From Maea johnstoni (lineage: Eukaryota; Annelida; Polychaeta; Spionida; Magelonidae), in NCBI GenBank assembly GCA_963942565.1, contig OZ012685.1, positions 5,087,186 through 5,151,185 of the forward strand: DNA of 64,000 nt. Reading direction: 5' to 3'. The position numbers were made by a program, and so were the translations under genes. This document shows positions 28,001 to 50,591 of this stretch, one piece after another. How positions within the stretch are numbered: position 1 is the first letter of the stretch; every line of letters starts with the position of its first letter. Below the pieces are notes generated by a model. It did not search any database. It saw only the letters and a program-made list of their open reading frames with translations, and was not told the origin of the DNA.

Positions 28001-28936
28001 GTATTTGCGTGAGCAAACTGGGTGGAGTTAAAAGATGAACACGATTTGAGGCTATGTGCTCTTCTTCAATAGCCCCACTGCCGAGGTGTTAGTGGTAACT
28101 TTCACGTCATAGAACATGACTTCATGGTCAGTGTTGCCATGGGTGATAATAGAGCACGTGACCTCGATACGATGCTTCAACATCAAAGGAAGGGGCAGCC
28201 TCACAGCACGCGCCCGACCTGCAGCATGCGCGTGCGAGATTGAGAGTTGATAAATCGTTTCCATATAAATCTCTCACAAGTTACAATGGCTAGCCATTAT
28301 GTCCAGAAATAGCCTCAAAGTTTTTCGGCGAGTTGAAACATATTCGGCATACGGAATAAGTATGCCAGAGTAGTGATTGTCAAAAGCACACTTAATGCAT
28401 ATTTGTTTGATTTGTGTCGTTACCTTTTCTATGAAATTGTGCAATAATTCTCGCCGGATTATGACCTTTATGAGATTGAATTAAAACTTGAGATTACCAT
28501 CATGCTAATCTTGATGAAATGATTGCATCTGCTGTTTTGGGGGTAAATTTATCAAATGGTCCAAAGTAATGTGCGGCTTAGGCACTATAGCAACGTTGCA
28601 TTATATCATTTATCAAGAAATGGCTTGCAGTACAACGAGGGTATATGGTAGCTTATGGGGTTAACTTTTTCTACTCGCTGCTTTTATTTGACAAGTCAGT
28701 CTATACAAGTATATATATTGCCTGAAAGTTCTTCTAATGATGAATATTACGGATCACAAAAGTACCTTCTCAGCAGGGTGTAAGATTTTTGGGGTCATCA
28801 CGGAAAAGGACGTGCTTAGCTATATAGCTCCTGCCAACAATAACGGACTAAGTCACCTTCAGATTTCGTGAATGTGGGAAAATGGTCAATATGGAGGGAA
28901 GATAGTCACATGAAAGTGGTCGATTGGCCGATGTAG
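28001..28936. other. noncoding, nothing recognised
   Basis: A GC-rich spot at 28190-28240 has an NRF1-like gcatgcgcgtgcg motif. Otherwise A/T-rich with no gene. Confidence 0.4.
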
Positions 28937-29060
28937 TAGTACATTTATTTGCTGTAATAATTCAAATTACAAAAGTTGTACATATTCACTTTGTATCATT
29001 ATGAACAAAAACATGAGAACGAACAGAAATGAAAAGTAAATTATAACGTGGCTCATCAGC
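28937..29060 (-). mobile_element. LINE-like 3' end (minus)
   Basis: Read on the minus strand it ends cagcaaataaatgtactact, the same pattern as the LINE 3' end at 47530-47560 (cagcaaataaacatactact). Body sequence to the right (to about 29420) may belong to it but shows no certain motif. Confidence 0.45.
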
Positions 29061-29479
29061 CTTAACTACATATTTAGTACATTGTAAGTACATTGTATGC
29101 CATCCATACTCTTCATCGCTTTGTTATACATATATATCATGGCATATCCTGATATGCACCGGAAAGCATTTAGGTCCGATACATGTATGTCTATCCCTTC
29201 TATAGGCTTGCCAAGAAGTCACCAGAGAAATAAGGTAGGATTCTCAGTACATTTCCATATATACCGCTTTGTACGGCCCCTATCTCCTGAAACATGCCAG
29301 TTCTTATTTTGGCATACGCTGGTCATTGCATTACTAGGTGCACCGGTGGTGTACTGTTCAAGCGCATACAGATCACATTGGTGGCAGGTTTTGTTGCTGG
29401 CCGGCATACCTTTAAGACTGATACTTTATTTGTATATATCCGTTAGATTTGTTTATATGATTTGAGACACAGTCTCGCT

Positions 29480-29586
29480 TCAGTTTTGTATTCCTATGTT
29501 GATGTATTATTTTGCTATAGAAAGTTTTGTAATGATATGATTTTGTGCGAAATGCGCAGCAAATAAAGCATACAATGCAATACAAT
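29480..29586 (+). mobile_element. LINE 3' UTR end (older copy)
   Basis: The segment gatatgattttgtgcgaaat through cagcaaataaagc and a (caata)n tail aligns closely with 30560-30667. It is therefore the 3' end of a relative of the LINE that follows. No ORF motif remains upstream. Confidence 0.6.
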
Positions 29587-29601
29587 ACTTCTGCAACTGA
29601 T

Positions 29602-30667
29602 AACTAATGTTTCTGCGTACTATTTCAGAGCTTGATGAAGACACCAATTGTAAAAGAATGCTGAAAGATCGTTCTCTGGAATGTGCACAACAAAGGGAAA
29701 AAGCAGTGTTAAACGAAAACGATAGCCCCATATACGACCTACTACACACAAGTGTAGACATTGGGCTTTTCGAAATATGTATGAAAATGATCCAAAATGA
29801 CCATTATTACACCAAGAAACAAAGGAAAGACATGGTGTGGGGTGCGATATGGGAAATGGAAGATAACGACTGTAAAATAATGTACATGGAGGGCAAAGAA
29901 GTCCCAATGTTTTTTAAAGTTTTGGTTAAGCCATATTATTTGCTTTGGTGGCTAATTGCTGATCAATTTCCAAAAATGATGGGTATGTGTGAAAAAATGG
30001 CCGCTATTGTAACTAACTCAAGCAAACTAAAGTCAGATGATGTGAAACTAAAAAGTAGTTCATTCTGGTCCCAAACTTGCACTAGATGTGATTTGGGTCT
30101 TGTTGAAAATGCAATTCACATCGTGATGCAGTGTCCGGTCTATGAGAATGAGCGTAGTGATATGTATAGTGAACTAGAGATGTTACAATGTGATGAAATC
30201 AACAGAGCACTGACTGACACACAGAATATTTGCACTCTGTTACTAGGGAGACAACCAGAGTATATGACCCTTGAGAACATGTTCAAAGTATGCACTATCT
30301 CCGGAAAACACATCACTAAGATATATGACAACATAACACTAAGATAATTTTCTTGTATGTCTGAAGCAAAAGCCTCGTAAAGGTATTTTTTGTCCATGTA
30401 GGGTCAAAAATCCCTGTTTTGACCTGTATAAGTCTCACTTTTTGAGATTATTTTATAATAATCCTTAAAGCCTTATTTCACAGTATTATGCTTTTTGTTT
30501 GGTTCAGTGTACTTTCTGTTCCATATGTTTTTGTTCTTTGTTCTTTAAGTCAATGACACAGTTTACGCTTTGTTCAGTTCTATTTTGTGTTTGACATTAT
30601 ATAATGTTTGTACTGATATGATTTTGTACGAAATGTGCAGTCAATAAAACAAACAATACAATACAAT
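29602..30667 (+). mobile_element. 5'-truncated LINE with ORF2 C-terminal tail
   Basis: An open frame of 246 codons (29607-30347; the initial ATG is just the first Met after the truncation point) ends with a post-reverse-transcriptase knuckle: TCTRCDLGLVENAIHIVMQC, i.e. C-x2-C, H, then x4-C, followed by PVYENE. That layout is typical of CR1/L2-like LINE ORF2 ends and matches the fragment at 46982. The ORF is followed by about 300 bp of 3' UTR, an aataaa near 30643 and a (caata)n tail. Flanking 15-bp direct repeats tacttctgcaactga (29586-29600) and tacttcagcaactga (30667-30681) look like the target-site duplication. It lacks endonuclease and reverse transcriptase, so it is a dead 5'-truncated copy with a still-open tail. 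Confidence 0.8.
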
Positions 30668-30681
30668 ACTTCAGCAACTGA

Positions 30682-31876
30682 AAGATCCCTTGGAACAATT
30701 CTTAAAGAAAATGGAACTTAGTTCCGGGTTTCTATCTGGTAGTGGCATGACCTAAGCTTTTGAAAGCAACATAAAAACTAATTCCTTCATGCCTACAACC
30801 GGCCATCAGAAAATCATTGGAACACAGCCTCTGTTCATTGAGCAACTGGATAATTGGAGTCTTATTGCATTGTCCATGGTACTATTTAGTTCCACTGTGC
30901 ACTGAAAGGAAATAAAGTTCGCTGACTAAGTGTTTGTATTTGGTTAAATCAAACATTTCTTTCTTTCTTAAGCAAAAATGACACGTTTTCAACCCCTCTA
31001 CATGTGGTTGTTCCTCTGGGGTTTTGCGTATCGATTGCTGTGGATAGGGCGTGGCTGTGATTGCACCAGGGAAGCCTGAAAGCCTTGCACTCAGCTATAC
31101 ACCCTGCAGAGACAGCGAGAGAGGGACTTAACACATAAATGCTAAATCATTTCTCTTGAGATGTTCGTCTGGATCCATGATACTTCTGACATTATCTTAA
31201 TGCATATGTAGCAATCGTTCCTCGAAAGATTTGAAAGTTGTTGAAAATGTTCAGATAAACATTTCTCCCAAACTAAGTATTTGCCTGAAAGAAGGTATCT
31301 AATTTATCAGGCTGCTTAGGCCAATGTTAGCATTAATGAGTTAAGAGTATCCCCAGCAAAGCCAGCCCACAACCAAGTCACGGATAAGCTACCAGAGCAT
31401 TTTCAATGCCTTAAAACTACAGGTGACATCGTGCTCGGGGAATGGGACACGAGGGTGTGTCCAAACTGCACTTAGGCAATTCCTAACTCCAAGAGAAACC
31501 CAACATCATCTTATTATGAAAGGGTCGAAGGCCTTGCTTCAAGCATATTTTGATAGCCAGTTATATCTGTTCACGCCCGCTAGAAATCATAAACACATGT
31601 TTCGTTGTGTTTGTGGTTTGCAATTTGAAATATTATTTTTACAGTTTCTTTGTTCGTATATACTTGCTTGCTTTTTGCGTTTTGGTAATGACTTTATTCA
31701 GAAGCTATTACTACATGTTCCTGAACAGTTGCCGTAATAAGAAATGTAAACCAGCTAATTTGGTCAAGAATAATGCCAGCGGAAGGGTCTGGATGCTGTC
31801 AAGTTTAAATGGCAGCTAAATGGCAGCACTAGTTGGAAATAGGTTATGTACAGGAAGGGGCAAATAGGGCGGATTG
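30682..31876. other. noncoding, nothing recognised
   Basis: A weak SINE-like snippet at about 31345-31400 is too short and diverged to call. No gene supported. Confidence 0.35.
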
Positions 31877-31923
31877 TGATGATGATGATGATGGTGAAGG
31901 TGGTGATGATGATGATGATGATG
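31877..31923. repeat. (GAT)n microsatellite
   Basis: GAT/GGT trinucleotide array. The opposite strand reads as poly-His and is not a gene. Confidence 0.9.
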
Positions 31924-32199
31924 CAAAGTGAGAATAGAGTTGCTTTTGCAGGTGAAGTTTACAATAGGGAGTGACAATTCAGAATTCCGGGGAGGGGGTC
32001 CTCGGTGTTCAGGATTGGGGGGAGGGGACTTACATGTAAGTCTCGAAACCATCTCCAAAAGTCAGGACACTGACATGTCTGAATGGTTAGGTTGTGTAGA
32101 GGTTAGGGTATATGGGGCGGGTGGAAGTCACCTAGACTGGGTATAACTGCGAGAAGCCAGGAGTAGAGTTTGCAGGTGACAGTCCCCACCCTCCTCCAT

Positions 32200-32830
32200 T
32201 AGCTCTGTGGCCACTAATTACCTGCACAACTTCCGCGGGGGCGTGGCGGTCGCCAGAGGACCCGCCAGGCGGCGAGGCCAGCCCCCCTTTCAGCCCCCGA
32301 CCCCCACAAAAATCATAACAAAGTCCTCAATTAGCCTGCTCGCTGAAAAAGCCTTGGCTCGCGCGCAGCACCCGCGGTGTCAATATCCTCGCAGCACACA
32401 CGATAGCTTCCCCCTTCTAATTGATCTGGATAATTAGCTTGTCCTCAACGTGTTCCGGTGTGGAGAGAAAGGAGCAGGAACCCCCTCTATTGGCGGCCCC
32501 TCCTCCTAAGCTTTGTTTTTAAGGCAGGATTTTTATAGGCGAGCTCGCGGAGTTTTTGTTTGCGTTGGTTGTAAAGCTATCCGTGACATCGCTATTGTTC
32601 TTCGTGCTTTTGACACCTGCCTTCGCGACAATCTCGTGATGAAATTGTATGGAAAAAAATCGCTATCGAATCTATAGCAGAATAAGGATAATACGTCCCT
32701 TAAGCCTTTCAAAAACGGCCGCGAAAATTGTCACTTCCTTTCTCTGACAATGATCGCTAATTTGTTGGCGGGTATAAATAAAGAACATAACAGACCGGCG
32801 CTCCCCAAATTAATTTAAAGTTGGCAAGCG
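32200..32830. promoter_or_regulatory. GC-rich island, candidate enhancer or promoter
   Basis: The island contrasts sharply with its A/T-rich flanks. It contains several homeodomain-type cores (ctaattacctgc near 32214, tcaattagcc near 32329, ctaattgatctggataatta near 32418-32437), an inverted CCAAT (attgg near 32490), and two TATA-like motifs, tttttatagg near 32530 and ggtataaataaag near 32771. The combination resembles a developmental enhancer or a CpG-type promoter. I see no ORF starting from it. Function is inference. Confidence 0.35.
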
Positions 32831-32950
32831 GCTATTTCAGTGGGTTGGTATGAACTGATCCAATAAGAGGGACCACGCCCTCCTCATGCTTGCATGAGAA
32901 TAGGGAATTAAGGGGCTGAATGGCGGACGTGGAGGGGGTTGAGATTTGTC

Positions 32951-33163
32951 TTAACCTATTTGCACCGGAAATCTACACATCGTATGAACACTTTGGACAA
33001 AACCCATCAAAAGTAGCGATATATTGATAATATTTGAAAAGTGAATGTTAAACCCAACAGAAATAACAAATGTCACTGAAATATTTCTCAAAATATTGTT
33101 TTTTCTGTTAGATCTTCTCAAATGTGTAAGATCTAGTGAGCACGCCGTTTGTAAATTGGTTAA
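32951..33163. mobile_element. piggyBac-like MITE (TTAA-flanked)
   Basis: This 213-bp element has TTAA at both ends, left terminus ttaacctatttgcaccgg and right terminus (reverse complement) ttaaccaatttacaaac. It is the same length as the copy at 24484. The interior is diverged from that copy, so either they are old or they share only ends. Confidence 0.6.
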
Positions 33164-33375
33164 TATGAAGCTGAGCGCAGATGGCCACGAGGGAGGGTCT
33201 AATACCGACTCTGCTCTCGAGGCAACCGGTCTTAATCAACTAATCAACAGTTTCTCCACCAGTTCCACTATATCATAAACCATACAATTAGAATCAACCT
33301 TTCACACTAAAAACCGCGTTTATTCACTTCTGCAACAAATTAGTAAGTTTGTCCCAAACACCGCAGCTAAAACAT

Positions 33376-33600
33376 GGCAAAATGCTTTATTGACTGTACG
33401 TGTAAGATACAAACTCATGCAGAGTACAAAGCTTTCTTATAATCATGTAAACCACATAGAGACACAAAATTTAAGCATGTTAGCATATACAAGACAACAT
33501 ACTACAATCAAATATAACCATAACATTAATAATTATTAGAACACATGATATTGTCTCGAGATACTACACAATATAGCTGGACCCTCCTATACCATCACAT
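33376..33600 (-). mobile_element. LINE-like 3' end (minus)
   Basis: It begins with tgctttattgactgtacgtg, matching the tttattgactgta seen at 27620. On the minus strand this is an aataaa-containing 3' UTR end. An 80-codon minus ORF at 33712-33954 further in is unassigned and may or may not belong to it. Confidence 0.4.
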
Positions 33601-40275
<6,675 letters not shown>

Positions 40276-40457
40276 GTGCAACTACTACGACTACTGCTGC
40301 TACTGCTACTGCTACTGCTACTACTACTACTGCTTCTGCTACTGCTAATACTGCTACTACTACTACTACTACTACTGCTGCTGCTACTGCTACTACTACA
40401 ACTACTACTACTACTACTACTACTACTGCTGCTGCTACTACTACTACTACTACTACA
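40276..40457. repeat. ACT/GCT trinucleotide array
   Basis: A mixed CTA/CTG-type trinucleotide array. It opens long low-complexity frames on both strands (poly-Leu, poly-Thr/Ala, poly-Val), which explains the long ORFs across it. Confidence 0.9.
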
Positions 40458-41406
40458 GCAGCAACAGCCGAGAGCAATGCCTTCACTTCACCTCCAGTGT
40501 GCGCAGTTCGTCTGCACCCATACACACCTGATAACCAGGGCAGCAGCAGCAGCGGCGTTAGAAGGAGAGAAGGAGGGTGTTTTTTGCAGTTAGTCATAGA
40601 CGTGTTGCCTGACGTGTGCGGGGGTTGAGCTGGCACGGGTGCAGGGCCCGTGCAGCGCACTGGCCCGCTGAAACCCCGGCACAAAGGGGCCACCGAACAC
40701 CCTCAATAAATCAGGCCACGTCTATCCCGAGCAAATGAGCTGCAAAATGGCCCCACTAACTCACGTCTGACACCTGAATGCAGCAGGCACGTGAGAGGGT
40801 GGATGGGGGGGATGAAGCGCGTCTCTGACCAGCACACGCAAGGCGAAATTCCTGAGCGAATGCCATCGGATAATTACGGATTATTTGGAATTTCTTATAT
40901 CGTCACTTGTTCTGCCACGAAAATTCCAAATCAAATCCACCGTAAGAATTTAGCGCTCTTTATCAATCTTTATCACGCGGTGATTGGTCAATGTTTTGTA
41001 TATAAGTTGATTTCCGTTTATAAGTTTATTATTTTTGTTCAGTTTTTCTTTTACATTGTATCTTGTTTTTGTAACTAATAAGTCAATAAGAGATATATAA
41101 TATAAGTTTCAGACATGCGGCCATTTACACTGGATGTAGATTTAATGCCTAAACTCTGAAATGAATTTCGCCCATTAGCAGTCACCGCCATGATGATGAT
41201 CGACATCACCCCTTAGCAGTAAGGTGATGCATTTGACTGTTTTTGCTTACCGTTTTGCTTCCTCGCCTCCGCCTCGTGGTACACGAGTGTCTTCAGGTGG
41301 AGATCAGGCCGGACCATACTTAATAACAGGGTGTAACTAATAATATCTATACCGTATTGCTCATATTTCCTTTTTGGTCCACATCTTTAATGCTTACTCT
41401 CACCTT

Positions 41407-41408
<2 letters not shown>
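40458..41408. other. noncoding; GC-rich 40480-40860
   Basis: A GC-rich unique stretch follows the trinucleotide array. No supported gene. Confidence 0.35.
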
Positions 41409-41467
<59 letters not shown>

Positions 41468-41490
41468 TAATAATGATAATAATAATGATA
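41409..41490. repeat. (AAT)n microsatellite
   Basis: AAT array with a few AAA and GAT changes at the right end. Confidence 0.95.
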
Positions 41491-41689
41491 CGATTATTTG
41501 CTGTAATATAGGATGTTAGAAAATCGTACAAGTATACATAGATAAGGACATAATAATGTGTTAGTTTCTTTGGCTGATCAGAGATGGCACCAAGGGTTGT
41601 CACGCCGGCAGTAGCTAAAATCATATGAAAAATACTTGGGTCACCTGGTGAGCAATTGTAGAACTAAATCAATTGATATTCAGGTTTCA

Positions 41690-43011
<1,322 letters not shown>

Positions 43012-43057
<46 letters not shown>
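43012..43057. repeat. (GA)n microsatellite
   Basis: About 23 GA units. Confidence 0.95.
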
Positions 43058-43058
<1 letters not shown>

Positions 43059-43222
43059 AACTGGCATTCTAAAAGAAACTTCTGTTCAATTACATGCTGT
43101 ACATATATAGGGTTAATTACGGTTTCTACTATTTAGTGTGAAGATAAAATGTGCTCTCTTTGCAAATAATACTGCCAGTCAGTCAGGGTGGGACAACCCA
43201 TCATACGACGTTGTACTAGTCA

Positions 43223-43226
<4 letters not shown>

Positions 43227-43317
<91 letters not shown>

Positions 43318-43324
43318 TATGTAT

Positions 43325-43376
<52 letters not shown>

Positions 43377-43387
43377 TTATATATATG

Positions 43388-43477
<90 letters not shown>
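43227..43477. repeat. (TA)n microsatellite
   Basis: TA array with a tgtatacacacacaca island near 43319-43335. Confidence 0.95.
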
Positions 43478-43478
<1 letters not shown>

Positions 43479-44214
43479 CGATGATTGCTAGTGTTAAGAA
43501 GGGGACTAGGCAGTGATTTGGGGGAGTGGCTGGCAGTCTACTCAAGAGCACCTTCCTCGGCTCCCTCACTATGGACGAGCAAAACACCTTTCTCATTTCT
43601 GGCGTCTGGCGGTGCGTGCAGAATGGATCCTACTGTTTGTATCCTCACAGCAAAAGAGTTTAGTCCTAGAGCTTTCAATGGGGACTACGCTTTCTTTCAC
43701 ATCAATGTCAATGAATGGGAGAACTACAAGTTGACAAAACTCGTCGCGCAAATTGGGTGGCAAAAGTTCATGGGCTAACCAAATAGGGAGCGGGTGTGGG
43801 GGTATGCCAGAAGTGGGTCTAGATGCAGGGGTCACCGAAAGGGTGTGTGCTTAGCAGGGTATCCCCATGCCCCTTAGCAAGGGGTATTTTTCTAGGTGTA
43901 GACACCCCCTTGTCAAGCAAACACGGACACGTGAGTGTGGTGAAAACAAGCGCGCCGCTTATTGTGGACGCGTGTTTGCCCAAGGAATTTGGGAAATGTA
44001 CATTTCATATCTGCCTCGTGCACGGGCGCAAAAAGTTCAAATGTATCTCCCTCCTAACAAAACGCCGGTGTTGGTGCAGTGGCGCCCAAGTATGCCACGG
44101 CAAACAGGAACAACTGGTGAAAAAACGACTAATCTTTAAACATCCGCAGCTATTGAAAGGAGGCGCGGGCTAATATTGATGCTAGAGCCGATGCACTGGC
44201 TAGATCGCCAGAGG
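43478..44214. other. noncoding; overlapping chance ORFs
   Basis: ORFs of 73-116 codons in different frames overlap here without any recognised domain. I do not call a gene. Confidence 0.35.
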
Positions 44215-44660
44215 GGAAAGTAAGGAGATTGCCTCTTTACTTTACTTTACGCCCGCCGCCGCCGCTCAGGAAGGTGTTTAGAAACCGTGCGCCCTGAAAA
44301 AGCAGCCCCTTCACAACCCGCCGCCGTGACGAGTGAAATTACAAAAATTTGCTGTCATAACAAAACTGGCTGAATAGAGAGATTCTTAGTTTGCATCTAT
44401 AAAACAGCAAATTAGCGGCGGCCTGAGGCCCCGCGGGCAGCTTTATCTCTCGTTCTTCATCTGTATATTAACAACCTCATTTTCCCCTCATCGCCCCTCC
44501 ACAAGTAAAGCTCACAACCACTGCCTCCCCCGCCGCTGATCGAGCCGGCCGCCGACTGCAGCTCCACCACATCCTATCTTTAGTGGCGACTAAAATCTCA
44601 TTTATCATGTGGGGGAGCGTGCCTTTGAAACACCTGACGACTTGAAATGCTCAGCTGGTT
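44215..44660. promoter_or_regulatory. GC-rich island, candidate regulatory element
   Basis: Blocks of cgccgccgccgctc, gcggcggcctgaggcc and gccggccgccgactgcag alternate with A/T blocks such as acaaaaatttgctgtcataa, gcaaattagcgg and atctcatttatcatg. This alternation of GC-rich cores and homeodomain-like or GATA-like (tttatctctc) motifs is typical of conserved developmental enhancers. It lies about 6 kb downstream of the neurogenin stop codon. Function is inference. Confidence 0.35.
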
Positions 44661-46940
44661 TAAAGGTTGGCTGGTTGTACAGTGGACCCAAACACACGGC
44701 AGAATAGGCTTCGGAGATTTAGATGATTTCATTTAATAGAAGGAATATGATTTTTGAGTTTCATGTGTTCTATGCTTGGGAGAATGATGCCCACAAAATA
44801 ATTATGTTAGGTTTGGCAACTATCTGGATTGGTCAATAAACTTTATTCAAACTAAACTACAAGCATATCTGATTTCGTTTTCGTGGCGTAGTGGCGGAGG
44901 CTACGCAGTTAAATGGAAAGGTGAACGGGGCGCTTTCCTTTAAGAGACGCTTGAGCCTAGAGTCACCTTTTTGTCAGGTTCAGTTCGGTGCATTTATTCA
45001 GCTACGATGAAATCTAGCAAGCAGCTCCATATTTCACCCATGTGGACCGAAAGAAGAAAAACTAGCCATCATACGAGAGTGAAATACTAGATACAATACT
45101 CTTTCTTATTCACACTTTTGAGCTTGAACAACTCTTTTTGATCATTTATGCAAAGTGAAAATATTCAAAATATTGATGGCATTTTTGAAGCCCAAATGCT
45201 GTAATCTCTGTATATCACATGGTTCTGGAATCGTGATCAAGCATAACATGATATTGGAATACTAATATCAGAAATATACGCAGGTGATTTCCATATTTGG
45301 ATATCAAATCGAATCTTGATATTTGAAATAAAGGGAATATTTGGGGGACTGAGATTAAAGGTGCGTGGCCTGTGTTGTAGTGGTGTAGTCGTGGTAGATA
45401 TGAGTGTGGACACAGTATCGGGGTAGATAAGAGGTTTCCATGTAGCGGCGTCATCTCTAGGACAGGCGCTATCATCTCTGACACCATACCTGTGAGATGC
45501 ACGCGCACGATGTGTGTGCAGATTACAGATCCGCCGTGCGCGCGCGTGCGCCATTGTCCCACCCCTAAGATGCCACCCGCCACAGACGCGTGCGATGGCT
45601 TTGATGTGCGCCGAGGCTTGGATGACGGAGGGCCAGAGCAATGCACAGATTTCAAGTTTACCTTAACTGCCACTGGAAACTGCTGCTTTTAAAGTTTTGA
45701 TATATCGTTTTAGTTCCTCCCAGTTTGACGTTGCACATACAGTATTTAATTTGCAAGACTAGATTAAGAAGACCAGTCGTAAGACAAAGGAGACCAGTAA
45801 AATCAATGATACGTATTAAATAAATAGTATATCTTTAACATTTCCTGACCTCTTACCTCTTAAAGCAAATAAGCACATTCCTTTTAAACTACTGTTAAAG
45901 TAGCAAAGGCGTCACTATACATCGTGAATTGCACGGATATATTCCCCTGCGCGATGTTTCGCCTCAAATAGATGTGTTAATGAACGGACTACAAAAGTTA
46001 AATCTGAGACGACGATTTTTCACCCCTTTTCGACATGAAAGGGGAGCTGTGCTGTAGATAGGCCGAGTGGTGAATGTCGAGTATCTCTATTTGGCCTTTG
46101 TAGCCGGGGCTTTAAAGGTTGACAAAAGCTAGCCACAAAGGCGTCATGAGCGGCAGTCTCCGTGCGCTCAGCCGTGCGCCTTATTTGGAGATTGATTCGT
46201 AGATAGCGACTGGGTTTATTCAATTACCCTACTAATCCCTCTGCTAAATGGGAGGCAGATAAGATAACATCCAACAGAAAATAAATTTGCTGAAATTACA
46301 CAGTGCACAGATTTGCCGCTCGCCACCGCCGTTGTTAGAGAAGTTCTGCAGTGTGTGCCAAAAGGTACACGATACTCTTCGTCCGCCAACCGGGAGCTTT
46401 AAGAATCGAAACTCGTAACCGGGCCACGGGGCCAGATATAGTGTACTATGTCTTGGATCTTCTTAGGTCTTCTTACTTTCCAGACTATAGCTGAGAGGCA
46501 GAGTTTATATATATTAAAGGCCAAAATTAAAATAATAATCCCGAATAACATCGCTTATATGGAAAGTTATGCATGAAATCTCATCAAACTCATGATGGCA
46601 TACACACTGGATCAAAATTCCTATTTTATCATCTAAACATTCTATAATATGCTGGTCTCAGCTATTATCTATACTCACCGTACAGCCGATCATATGCAGC
46701 AGACAGATCATAGGAGTCTCAGTGGAACTGTGTCGTAGCAAAGATTCTCAAGTTCCAGACTTCTAAATCAGAGCTATAGATTAGAAAATTGCTTGATTTA
46801 ATGATATGAAATGTGAAAACTTAAAAGTCCCAAAGTTGTGAACTATCAACAGTTTGCCAAAAGGATATGATTGTATTGTGGATCTGATCAGATTTTTTGG
46901 GTAAGGCATACCTGAAGCTGATGCACGTTTGATAATCGAC
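44661..46940. other. noncoding; GC-rich patch 45480-45640
   Basis: Two overlapping minus-strand ORFs (152 and 134 codons, 45215-45673) compete in different frames across a GC-rich patch with gcgcgcgtgcgcc sequence. Neither has a known domain, and I take them as chance openings. Confidence 0.35.
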
Positions 46941-46981
46941 TGACACACACACGCACACACGTGTACACACACACACACACA
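46941..46981. repeat. (CA)n microsatellite
   Basis: CA-rich run that ends exactly at the LINE fragment and resumes beyond its 3' tail. Confidence 0.85.
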
Positions 46982-47558
46982 TATGATTATGCAATGCCCT
47001 TCCAATGCCCTTCATAGACAAGCTATGCATGATGATATTAGTGAGATTACGCCGCATATCGAACCCCAGGAATACATGAATGTGATTATGGGTAAAAGTA
47101 TTGATGAATGGGATTATGAAAATATGGTCCCTATCTGGGAAATCTCGGCAAAGTATGTCAATCTGATGTACTATGATACTCTGCGGAGTAGACAGGGCAT
47201 TGGCTAACACCCTTTTATCCCATCTCCCAATCAAGACTTTTAGAGTTCGACCCAAATGCTACACTTTCAAACCAAACACCGTTTGCTTCCTGTCCCAGTG
47301 ACCTCACTGAGCCACTGAGCCTGTAACTGTATGATTCGTAATTTTATACCCCCTAAGGGTTTTTGTGTGTACTGCTATGTAAGCACTTTTTTCTGTGTCC
47401 CCAGTGCCTCTATCACAACCCTTAAGGTTTGGACACAGTTTCATTTACTTTGTATTATTACTTGATTTTGTTAAATTTCTGTTTCCATTTGTTTATTTTG
47501 TTTGTATATGTATGATTTTGTAACCTTTCGGTTCAGCAAATAAACATACTACTACTAC
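46982..47558 (+). mobile_element. 5'-truncated LINE 3' fragment
   Basis: The first 75 codons (to 47207) encode the end of an ORF2: MIMQCPSNALHRQAMHDDIS and a following WEISAKYVNLMYYDTLR. The MQCP and the final W-x-IS...I...Y...LR spacing align with the tail of the LINE at 29602, so both belong to one clade. The 3' UTR ends gcaaataaacatactactac. CA/CAT microsatellite lies on both sides, so the element seems to have inserted into it. Confidence 0.75.

Positions 47559-50591
<3,033 letters not shown>

Noticed and set aside
29097-29465. 122-codon hydrophobic ORF before the LINE
   Set aside because: It lies between two retroelement 3' ends and has no known motif. Probably worn element sequence.
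31345-31400. Seventh SINE copy
   Set aside because: Only a few words match (agtatccccagcaaagcca, aaccaagtca). Too short and diverged to support.
31816-32058. Poly-His ORF
   Set aside because: Complement of the (GAT)n microsatellite.
45215-45673. 152- and 134-codon minus-strand ORFs
   Set aside because: Two different frames are open over the same GC-rich stretch with no domain in either. Likely chance.
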